NCBI RefSeq assembly: GCF_001429025.1
Contig: NZ_LMHT01000012.1
Span: forward strand, 47,756-98,661
Length of the DNA: 50,906 bases
Reading direction: 5' to 3'
Origin: Phenylobacterium sp. Root700
GTDB lineage: Bacteria > Pseudomonadota > Alphaproteobacteria > Caulobacterales > Caulobacteraceae
The position numbers were made by a program, and so were the translations under genes. Below the pieces are notes generated by a model. That model was not told where the DNA came from. It ran no database searches and saw nothing but the letters and a program-made list of their open reading frames with translations. This document shows, piece after piece, positions 19,618 to 27,425 of the stretch (positions within the stretch are counted from its first letter, which is position 1; each line of letters begins with the position of its first letter).

Positions 19618-22125
19618 ATGAAATCACACGCCCGCGTAGTTGTGATCGGCGGCGGCGTCGTCGGCGTCAGCACCCTGTACCACCTGGCGAAGCTCGGCTG
19701 GTCCGACGTCGTGCTGATCGAGCGCAAGGAGCTGACCTCCGGCTCGACCTGGCACGCCGCCGGTCTGCTGCCGCTGTTCAATATGAGCTATTCGGTCGGC
19801 CAACTGCACAAGTACTCGGTCGCGCTCTACCCCGCGCTGGAGGCCGAGACCGACCAGCCGGTCGGATTCCGGCCGGTGTCGAACATCCGGCTCGCCTGCA
19901 CCCAGGACCGGCTCGACGAGTACAAATATTACGCCGGGGTCGCCAAGACGATCGGCGTGGACGTCCGCTTCCTCACCCCCGAACAGGTCAAGGAGATCTG
20001 GCCGCTCTGCAATGTCGACGACGTGCTCGGCGCGATCCAGCATCCCGACGACGGCTATGTACAGCCCGCCGATCTCACCCAGGCCTTCGCCAAGGGCGCG
20101 CGGGCCAACGGCGCGACGATCTACCGGCACACCACCGTCACCGGCATCACTCAGACGCCGACCGGCGAATGGTGCGTCTCCACCGACCAGGGCGACATCA
20201 CCTGCGAGCACGTCGTCTCGGCGACCGGCAGCTTCGCGCGCCGGACCGGGGCGATGGTCGGGCTCGACATCCCGGTGATGCCGGTGGAGCACCAGTACCT
20301 CATCACCGAACCGCACCCGGACATCCTAGCCCGGCGGGCCAGCGGGCTCGGCGAGATGGGCGTGCTGCGCGAGTCCGACGCCTCCTACTACATGCGCGAG
20401 GAAGCCGGCGGCCTGCTGCTCGGCCCTTACGAAACCGGAGCCCCGGTCTGCTACGTCGACGGGCCCCACCCGGACTCGGAATACGAGCTGTTCCAGGACG
20501 ACCTGGACCGCCTGGCCCCGCACATCGAGGCGGCGATCGCCCGGGTTCCGGCCTTCGGCGAGGTCGGCGTCAAGCGGGTGTACAACGGCGCCATCGCCTA
20601 CACGCCGGACGGCAACCCGATCGTCGGCCCGGCCTGGGACCTCAAGAACTTCTGGCTCAACGAGGGCCACAGCTTCGGCATCACCGCGGCGGGCGGCGCC
20701 GGCTGGCAGCTCGCCAAGTGGATCGTCGAGGGCGAGCCGTCGATCGACATGATGGGCGTCGACCCGCGCCGCTTCGGCCCCTACGCCTCGCACGGCTACC
20801 TGAAGGAGAAGAACGAGGAGGCCTACGCCAAGGTCTTCACGGTGCACTATCCCGACGAGGAACGGACCGCCGGCCGGGCCCTGAAGCGCTCGCCTTGCTA
20901 TGACCGCATGAAGGACCTCGGCGCGGTGTTCGGCTCGATCTACGGCTGGGAGCGTCCCAACTGGTTCGCGCCGGCCGGCTACGCCCTGAGCCAGGCCGAT
21001 CTGGCCAAGCCCGACGTCCTGTTGAACGAGAACCATCCCGACGACGGCGCGCCGACCGTGCGCGAGCGCTGGAGTTTCCGCCGCTCGAACTACTTCGAAC
21101 ATGTCGGCGCCGAATGCCGCCACGTGACGGAAAAGGTCGGGGTGCTGGATCTCAGCGCCTTCGCCAAGTTCGAAGTGTCCGGCCCGGGCGCTGAGGCCTG
21201 GCTTGAGCGCCTGCTGACCAACAAGGTCCCGACCAAGATCGGGCGCCTGAGCCTGTCGTATCTGCTGACCGAACGCGGCGGCGTGCGCTCGGAGTTCACC
21301 GTTTGCCGCGAGGCGCCCCAGAGGTTCTATCTGGTGTCCGCCGGCGCGCTGGAGCGGCACGACTACGACTATCTGATCAAGGCTCTGCCGACCGACGGCT
21401 CGGTGCGGCTGGAGAAGGTCACCACCCAGTACGGCGTGCTGGTCCTGGCCGGGCCGCGCTCGCGCGAGCTGCTCAGCCGCCTGACCGACGCCGACCTGTC
21501 CAACGAGGCCTTCCCCTGGCTGACGGCCCAGACCATCAATATTGGCGCGGCCCAGACCAAGGCGCTGCGGGTCAACTTCGTCGGCGAGCTGGGCTGGGAG
21601 CTGCATCACCCGATCGAGATGCAGAACTACATCTTCGACCGCCTGTTCGAAGCCGGCGCCGAGTTCGAACTGAAGCCGTTCGGCATCCGGGCGATGGACT
21701 CGATGCGTCTGGAGAAGTCCTACAAGCTCATCCCGCGCGAGCTTTCCATCGAGTACGCCGCCCTCGAATCCGGCCTCGGCCGCTTCGTGAGCTTCAAGAA
21801 GGGCGACTTCGTGGGACGCGAGGCCTTGAAGGCCTGGAAGGAACGCGGCTTCGCCAATCGGGCCGTAACCCTAGAGGTCCACGGGATCACCGACGCCGAC
21901 GCCCGTGGATCGGAGCCGATCTACCAGGGCGACGAGCTGGTGGGCCGGGTCACGTCCGGCGGCTTCGGCTGGCGGACCAACAAGTCCCTGGCCCTGGCCA
22001 TGGTCCGCCCTGATCTGGGCGAGCCGGGCGTGGAGCTGGAGATTTCCATCCTCGGCCAGCCGTACAAGGCCACGGTGATCGCCGACTCTCCGTTCGACCC
22101 GGACAACCTGGCGCTGAAGGGATGA
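19618..22125 (+). CDS. Dimethylglycine dehydrogenase-type flavin demethylase
   Basis: This 835-residue protein has an N-terminal FAD-dependent amine oxidase domain (about 5-370; dinucleotide motif VVVIGGGVVGVSTLYHLA) and a C-terminal GcvT-like THF-binding domain (about 430-825). His46, in STWHAAGL, matches the residue that binds FAD covalently in mammalian dimethylglycine and sarcosine dehydrogenases. Sarcosine is already handled by SoxBDAG, so dimethylglycine is the likely substrate: the step between GbcAB and SoxBDAG. The ATG at 19618 was preferred over a TTG 12 bp upstream. Pseudomonas uses the two-subunit DgcAB at this step, so this is an alternative, mitochondrial-like solution. Confidence 0.9.
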   Translation: MKSHARVVVIGGGVVGVSTLYHLAKLGWSDVVLIERKELTSGSTWHAAGLLPLFNMSYSVGQLHKYSVALYPALEAETDQPVGFRPVSNIRLACTQDRLDEYKYYAGVAKTIGVDVRFLTPEQVKEIWPLCNVDDVLGAIQHPDDGYVQPADLTQAFAKGARANGATIYRHTTVTGITQTPTGEWCVSTDQGDITCEHVVSATGSFARRTGAMVGLDIPVMPVEHQYLITEPHPDILARRASGLGEMGVLRESDASYYMREEAGGLLLGPYETGAPVCYVDGPHPDSEYELFQDDLDRLAPHIEAAIARVPAFGEVGVKRVYNGAIAYTPDGNPIVGPAWDLKNFWLNEGHSFGITAAGGAGWQLAKWIVEGEPSIDMMGVDPRRFGPYASHGYLKEKNEEAYAKVFTVHYPDEERTAGRALKRSPCYDRMKDLGAVFGSIYGWERPNWFAPAGYALSQADLAKPDVLLNENHPDDGAPTVRERWSFRRSNYFEHVGAECRHVTEKVGVLDLSAFAKFEVSGPGAEAWLERLLTNKVPTKIGRLSLSYLLTERGGVRSEFTVCREAPQRFYLVSAGALERHDYDYLIKALPTDGSVRLEKVTTQYGVLVLAGPRSRELLSRLTDADLSNEAFPWLTAQTINIGAAQTKALRVNFVGELGWELHHPIEMQNYIFDRLFEAGAEFELKPFGIRAMDSMRLEKSYKLIPRELSIEYAALESGLGRFVSFKKGDFVGREALKAWKERGFANRAVTLEVHGITDADARGSEPIYQGDELVGRVTSGGFGWRTNKSLALAMVRPDLGEPGVELEISILGQPYKATVIADSPFDPDNLALKG

Positions 22126-22233
22126 TCGCCGACCGGCGACGCCCCAAGGTCTAGACATAAAGAAGTTGAATCCGGCGACGATCGGCTCAGGATTTCCCCT
22201 TGCTCCCGGCTCTAGCGGTCGTAGGGATAGCCC

Positions 22234-23055
22234 ATGCAAGTCTGCAGCACAGTCGTCGGACAACGAACCGGTCTTGAGTGGCGGCCCGATCGTGGACACT
22301 CCCCGATCGAACGCTCGACTCCGGTCGAGACGGCGATCGGCCTGTCGTTCGATCGCCGGCCCCATACGGTGCTGATGGCCACGCCGCAGGACATGGCCGA
22401 CCTCGCCATCGGCTTCACGGTCACCGAGGCGATCGCCGCCTACGGCGAGATCGACAGCGTCGACATCCAGGCCCACACCGAGGGGTACCTGGTCGACATC
22501 CGGCTGGCGCCCGCCGCCCGGCCGCGCAAGGCCCGGCCACGGACGCTCGAAGGCCGCTCAAGCTGCGGGCTCTGCGGGGTCCAACGCCTGTCCGACGCGG
22601 TCCGGCCGCTGCCGCAGGTGACGACCGGCCAGCGGTTCACCCCGCAGGCCGTGCAACGGGCGCTGAGCGCGCTCAGTGATCAGCAGCCGCTTGGCCGCGC
22701 CACCCGTGCGACCCACGCCGCCGGGTTCGCCGCCGCCGACGGAACCCTCCATCTGGTCCGCGAGGATGTCGGTCGCCACAACGCGCTCGACAAGCTCGCT
22801 GGCGGCCTGTTCCAGGCCGGCCTCGATCCGACCGCCGGCTTCGTGGTCGTGACCAGCCGCTGCTCCTTCGAGATGGTCGAGAAGACCGCCCGCATCGGCT
22901 GCCCGATGATCGTCGCGATTTCGGCGCCGACCGACCTGGCGATCCGAAAGGCCGAAGAGGCCGGCGTCACCCTGGTGGCCCTGGCCCGCAGCGACGGCCA
23001 CACCGTATTCAGCCGCGCCGAACGCCTGGACGTTCGCGCCGGCGCAACCCTCTGA
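22234..23055 (+). CDS. fdhD: Formate dehydrogenase accessory sulfurtransferase
   Basis: This 273-residue FdhD passes sulfur to the molybdenum cofactor, which formate dehydrogenases need for activity. The mobile loop has the active CGLCG motif (Cys111, Cys114), and the family signature VREDVGRHNALDKL is at about 175-188. The next gene is the molybdoenzyme, 15 bp away, so chaperone and client are co-expressed. It follows the dimethylglycine demethylase gene after 108 bp, which may allow a separate promoter. Confidence 0.95.
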   Translation: MQVCSTVVGQRTGLEWRPDRGHSPIERSTPVETAIGLSFDRRPHTVLMATPQDMADLAIGFTVTEAIAAYGEIDSVDIQAHTEGYLVDIRLAPAARPRKARPRTLEGRSSCGLCGVQRLSDAVRPLPQVTTGQRFTPQAVQRALSALSDQQPLGRATRATHAAGFAAADGTLHLVREDVGRHNALDKLAGGLFQAGLDPTAGFVVVTSRCSFEMVEKTARIGCPMIVAISAPTDLAIRKAEEAGVTLVALARSDGHTVFSRAERLDVRAGATL

Positions 23056-23070
23056 GCTTGTAGGTCGTCC

Positions 23071-25356
23071 ATGTCGAAAGAGGAAACCCCAGGCGTCCGC
23101 CCCTACAAGAGCCCGGCTGGCGGTTGGGGCGCTCTGAAGGCTGTCGGACAGGCCTTGGTCGACCAGGCCACGGTCGTCGAGGGCGGCCGCACCCTGCTGC
23201 ACGCCAACCAGCCGGACGGGTTCGACTGCCCGGGCTGCGCCTGGCCCGACCCCAAGCACACCTCATCCTTCGAATTCTGCGAAAACGGGGCCAAGGCCGT
23301 GGCCTGGGAGGCCACCAGCAAGCGCGCGACGCCTGAACTCTTCGCCGCCAACACCCTCGCCGAGCTCTGGACCTGGAGCGATCATGCGCTCGAGGACACC
23401 GGCCGCCTGACCGAGCCCATGGTCTATGACCGGGCCTCTGATCGCTATCTGCCGGTGAGCTGGGAGACCGCGTTCGCGCAGATCGGGGCTGAGCTCCGCG
23501 CCCTGGACCATCCCGACCAGGCCGAGTTCTACGCTTCCGGCCGCGCCTCCAACGAGGCGGCGTTCCTCTATCAGCTGCTGGGTCGGAAGTTCGGCACCAA
23601 CAACTTCCCCGACTGCTCCAACATGTGCCACGAGCCGACCAGCGTCGGGCTCCCGGACTCCATCGGCGTGGGCAAGGGGTCGGTGACGCTTGAGGACTTC
23701 GACCACGCCGACCTGATCCTGTGTTTCGGCCACAACCCCGGCACCAACCATCCCCGCATGATGTCGACCCTGCGCGAGGCGTCGCGTCGGGGGGCGACGA
23801 TCCTGGTGTTCAACCCCATGCGGGAAAGGGCCCTGGAGCGCTTCGCCTCGCCCCAGGACCCGGTCGAGATGGCCACGCTCAGCGCCACGCCGATCGCCTC
23901 GCAATACTACCAACCCCGGATCAAGGGTGACGCAGCGCTCGTCCAGGGGCTGATGAAGGCCCTCATCGCCCTCGACGGCGAAGGCGCTGATGCGCTCGAC
24001 CACGCCTTCATCGCTGAACACACGCAGGGCTACGAGGCGCTGGTCCTCCAACTCGCCGATCTCACCTGGCCCGACATCGAGGCCCGGTCGGGGCTGTCGC
24101 GGTCGCAGATCGAGGAGGTCGCGACGATCTACGCCCGGTCGAAGGCGACGATCCTCTGCTACGGGATGGGCCTGACCCAGCACCGCAACGCCACCTCCAC
24201 CGTCCAGCAACTCGCCAACCTGTTGCTGCTGCGGGGAAACATCGGCCGGCCAGGGGCCGGGATCTGCCCGCTTCGGGGGCACTCCAATGTCCAGGGCGAC
24301 CGGACGGTCGGCGTCTGGGAAAAGCCGTCCGAGGCCTTCCTCGAGGCGATGGACCGCGTGTTCGGCTTTAAGTCGCCGCGCAAGCACGGCCATACCGTCG
24401 TCGAGGCGATCATGGCCATGGAGCGCGGCGAGGCTAAGACGTTCATCGGCCTGGGCGGCAACTTCGCCGTGGCCGCCCCGGACCCGGCTCGCTCCTTCGC
24501 GGCCATGCAGAAACTGGAGCTGAGCGTCCACATCGCGACCAAGCTCAATCGCACGCACCTGCTTCCCGGTCGTCAGGGCTTCCTGTTGCCCTGCCTGGGC
24601 CGCACGGAGATCGACCAACAGGCGTCAGGGCGCCAAGCCGTCACCGTCGAAGACTCGATGTCGATGGTCCACGCCTCCAGAGGCCTCAACCCGCCGGCCT
24701 CGCCCCACCTGATGTCAGAGCCGGCCATCGTCGCCGGTATCGCCAAGGCCGTCTTCGGAGAGGACGACACGACCGACTGGGCTGGGCTGGCCGCCGACTA
24801 CGACCGCATCCGCGACCTGATCGAGGCGGTCCTGCCGGACCAGTTCGCGGACTACAACCAGCGCATTCGGGTCCCCGGCGGTTTCCGCCTGCCGGTCGCG
24901 CCCTCCGAGCGGGTGTGGAAGACGCCGAGCGGCCGCGCGAACCTGCTGGCCTATGTCGAGGTCGGAGAAGACGCTCACGCCGGCGATCCCAGCGTCCTGC
25001 TGCTGACGACGCTGCGGAGCCACGACCAGTACAACACCACGATCTACGGCAACGACGACCGCTATCGCGGGGTGTTCGGCCGCCGCGACGTCGTCTTCGT
25101 CAATCCAGGCGACCTGGCCGAGCGGGGCCTGAAGGACGGCGATCTCATCGACCTGAGCGCGGCCTTCGATCCCTCGGGCCGACGCACGCTGCGCGGCTTC
25201 ACGGCGGTGGCGCGGGACATTCCGAAAGGCGGGATCGCCGCCTACTATCCGGAAGCCAACGGGCTGATCGGCCTGGACGATCACGATCACCGAAGCGGAA
25301 CCCCCGCCTACAAATCCGCCCCGGTCAGGATGTGCGCGGCGGCCGACCTGCCTTAG
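23071..25356 (+). CDS. FdhF/YdeP-type molybdopterin oxidoreductase, probable formate dehydrogenase
   Basis: This 761-residue bis-MGD enzyme belongs to the YdeP group of formate-dehydrogenase-like proteins. The N-terminus has CPGC (Cys53, Cys56) and Cys70, a reduced set compared with the four cysteines of classic 4Fe-4S FdhF, so its cluster state is uncertain. CSNMCHEPTSVGL aligns with the active site of E. coli FdhH. There Cys186 takes the place of selenocysteine and His187 is the conserved neighbour. With fdhD upstream and formate-producing PurU in the preceding genes, oxidation of formate to CO2 is the natural role. YdeP homologues have no firmly proven substrate, so this remains inference. 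Confidence 0.85.
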   Translation: MSKEETPGVRPYKSPAGGWGALKAVGQALVDQATVVEGGRTLLHANQPDGFDCPGCAWPDPKHTSSFEFCENGAKAVAWEATSKRATPELFAANTLAELWTWSDHALEDTGRLTEPMVYDRASDRYLPVSWETAFAQIGAELRALDHPDQAEFYASGRASNEAAFLYQLLGRKFGTNNFPDCSNMCHEPTSVGLPDSIGVGKGSVTLEDFDHADLILCFGHNPGTNHPRMMSTLREASRRGATILVFNPMRERALERFASPQDPVEMATLSATPIASQYYQPRIKGDAALVQGLMKALIALDGEGADALDHAFIAEHTQGYEALVLQLADLTWPDIEARSGLSRSQIEEVATIYARSKATILCYGMGLTQHRNATSTVQQLANLLLLRGNIGRPGAGICPLRGHSNVQGDRTVGVWEKPSEAFLEAMDRVFGFKSPRKHGHTVVEAIMAMERGEAKTFIGLGGNFAVAAPDPARSFAAMQKLELSVHIATKLNRTHLLPGRQGFLLPCLGRTEIDQQASGRQAVTVEDSMSMVHASRGLNPPASPHLMSEPAIVAGIAKAVFGEDDTTDWAGLAADYDRIRDLIEAVLPDQFADYNQRIRVPGGFRLPVAPSERVWKTPSGRANLLAYVEVGEDAHAGDPSVLLLTTLRSHDQYNTTIYGNDDRYRGVFGRRDVVFVNPGDLAERGLKDGDLIDLSAAFDPSGRRTLRGFTAVARDIPKGGIAAYYPEANGLIGLDDHDHRSGTPAYKSAPVRMCAAADLP

Positions 25357-25612
25357 GCCGCCCCGAAAGCCTAACGGGCCGTGCCGCTGAAATTCGCGCT
25401 TCTCGAAAAGTGTTCGAACGCGCTTGGTCGTGGCGCGCGTTACTCGTTTTCCTCGGCGCGCATCTTTTGAATTCGTATCCGGCTTCACAGCCGGCGCGCG
25501 AACAAAGCCATTTTCAGTCTTCGGGCTCCCATTTTAGGGGCAAGGGCGCGGCGCTCTTCAAAACAGCGACCGCGCCCAACCGACTATCGCGGCAAGAGGC
25601 GAACCCCGAGCC
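25357..25612. other. Convergent intergenic region with a lone operator-like site
   Basis: This 256-bp gap lies between two convergent gene ends, so no promoter is required here. TCGAAAAGTGTTCGA at 25403-25417 still fits the TCGAA-N5-TTCGA pattern of the TetR-type operators further right. The sequence around it (25421-25600) is less GC-rich and lower in coding character than its neighbours. It shows no clear terminator with a T-run and no small gene I could support. Confidence 0.35.
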
Positions 25613-27037
25613 TCAGTTCCGTTGCGGAGGGACCGCGATCGCCGCCTCGCCAGTCAGGCTTTCGACGATCGGAGCTTGGTCGTAGAGCGCGTCGCGCGCG
25701 TCGAGCTGGCGGCGGATATCGGCGTGGCGGGCGGCGTCCAGGCCATAGCCGATCATGCACGCGCCCCCCAGCATCACGAACACCACCGGGCCGACCAGGA
25801 AGACAAGCTCCAGGTTGTGGATCGCCTGCGCAGTGTTCCGAGCGCCCTCGGCGGCGTCGTATCCGACCTTCGACAGGACGAAGAACGTCAGGCCGATCGA
25901 GAACGCGCCGGCGACCTTGGTGGTCATCGTAGTGATCGCGTAGAGCAGCCCCGACCGCTCCTTGCCATGCTCCAGCCGGATCTCGTCGGCGATGTCGGCG
26001 GTCATCGCGCGGGTCAGCAGATTGAACCCGGAGGCCATCACGCCGGCGATGAAGAGCGGGATGATCGCCACCATCAGGTTGCCCTTCGGTAGAGCGATCA
26101 AGGACACCAGCGTCAGCGAGTACAGCGTCGTGGCGACCATGACCGTCCGATGCTTTGAAATCCGCATGGCCAGCCGCCCCATCAGCGGCGCCCCGACGAT
26201 GCCCGCCAGGAAATAGGTCGCCAGCAGGATGCTGGCCTGGCCGGTCGTGAAGCCCCGGCTGTCGGTGAAGAAGAACAGGTAGGTGGCGCTCATCCAGCCC
26301 GGACCAAGCGACAGGCAGAGGTCCGCCAGGAGGATTCGCGCGAAAGCCGGCCGCGTCATCAGCGCGCCGTAGTCGCGCAGTCGGAACTCATCGCCGGGCG
26401 CTTCGGGCGCGATCTTCTCGGGCGTGCGCCAGACGACGAGCGCCGCGGTGATCGGCGCCAGGGCGATGATCAGCCATCCCATCATCGCGACATTGCCGGA
26501 GTCGGAAACCGCCCGCGCCTCATTGACGATGGGGATCGCCAGGACGCTTGCGGCGCCCAGCACCCCGACGGCGGTCATGATCGCGAAGACCCGAGACCGA
26601 TCATTGTAACTGGGCGCCAGGGTCGCGGCCCAGGCCGCATGCGACAACGCCAGGACCGAGTTGCCCAGATAGAGGATGAGCAACCAGAAGATCAGATAAT
26701 TCCGCCCAATCCCGGAGGGCGGGAGGAACAGGAAATAGACCCCCAACATCAGGATCGGGGCGCCGAGGATCGTCCATAGCCGATAGCGGCCCCATGGCGT
26801 CCTGGTCTTGTCCATCGACCAGCCGAGCAGGCCGTCGACCGGAATGTCGATCATCCGGACAATGAAGAAGGCGGACCCGACGACCGCCAGATCGACCCCC
26901 AGGTGGCTCGCATAGTGGCGAGGCAGATAGACCGACATCGCGATGGCCACGGCCGCGACCGGCAGAGCGGTGGCCGCGAAAGCCAGGGCCGTAAGGAAGG
27001 GCACCCGCTTAGCCGGTGACGAAGCAGCCTGAGTCAC
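25613..27037 (-). CDS. MFS transporter of the GPH (MelB-like) cation symporter family
   Basis: This 474-residue inner-membrane protein has about 12 membrane segments. The family signature lies between the second and third segments: Arg61, Asp64 and Asp68 in RMIDIPVDGLLGWSMD, followed by GRYRLW. GPH members co-transport sugars, glucuronides or related molecules with Na+ or H+. The start is a GTG at 27037 with GAGGGAG upstream. It is divergent from the TonB-dependent receptor, and operator-like repeats lie between them. That suggests joint control and an outer-to-inner-membrane uptake route for one substrate, which sequence does not identify. Confidence 0.88.
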   Translation of the reverse strand: MTQAASSPAKRVPFLTALAFAATALPVAAVAIAMSVYLPRHYASHLGVDLAVVGSAFFIVRMIDIPVDGLLGWSMDKTRTPWGRYRLWTILGAPILMLGVYFLFLPPSGIGRNYLIFWLLILYLGNSVLALSHAAWAATLAPSYNDRSRVFAIMTAVGVLGAASVLAIPIVNEARAVSDSGNVAMMGWLIIALAPITAALVVWRTPEKIAPEAPGDEFRLRDYGALMTRPAFARILLADLCLSLGPGWMSATYLFFFTDSRGFTTGQASILLATYFLAGIVGAPLMGRLAMRISKHRTVMVATTLYSLTLVSLIALPKGNLMVAIIPLFIAGVMASGFNLLTRAMTADIADEIRLEHGKERSGLLYAITTMTTKVAGAFSIGLTFFVLSKVGYDAAEGARNTAQAIHNLELVFLVGPVVFVMLGGACMIGYGLDAARHADIRRQLDARDALYDQAPIVESLTGEAAIAVPPQRN

Positions 27038-27425
27038 GCTGTAGATACTCCCTCAAGGTTCGGCGCGACCTCCTGGAGGCCCGGCGCTCTTAGTCGTTCC
27101 GGCGACCGGGCCGCGGGCCGGAATGAGCCGTCTCCGACGCCCAGCCGCAGGCGGTCTCCTGCAGCGCTCCCAAGACCTCACGGCGCCTGGAAGCGGCCCC
27201 CGCATCGCCGACCTGCGGGGTTCGAACATCGTTCCACAAGCGCGCCGGCGAAAAACCCGTGATCTGCTTCCCGCCCTGACAGGGCCCCGAATGACGACGG
27301 CAAGAGGGAAATTCGCCGTCGCCGAAGGCTCAAAACGACGTTTCCCGCACCCGGGGGTTTTCGAACGTCGTTCGAGTGCCCCCTCGTCCGGTCCAACAAA
27401 CAGAATCACAGCCAGGGAGGATTAG
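27038..27425. promoter_or_regulatory. Divergent control region of transporter and TonB receptor, with multiple operators
   Basis: This 388-bp gap has no gene. Three copies of one palindromic pattern are visible. TCGAACATCGTTCCA at 27222-27236 lies towards the leftward transporter. TCGAACGTCGTTCGA at 27361-27375, a perfect odd-centred palindrome, lies towards the receptor. A weaker core AACGACGTT at 27334-27342, inside AAACGACGTTT, is centred exactly 30 bp before the second. AGGGAGGA at 27414-27421 is the ribosome site of the receptor. The probable binder is the TetR protein encoded at 30056-30718, because the same motif lies in front of its own gene. Confidence 0.65.
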
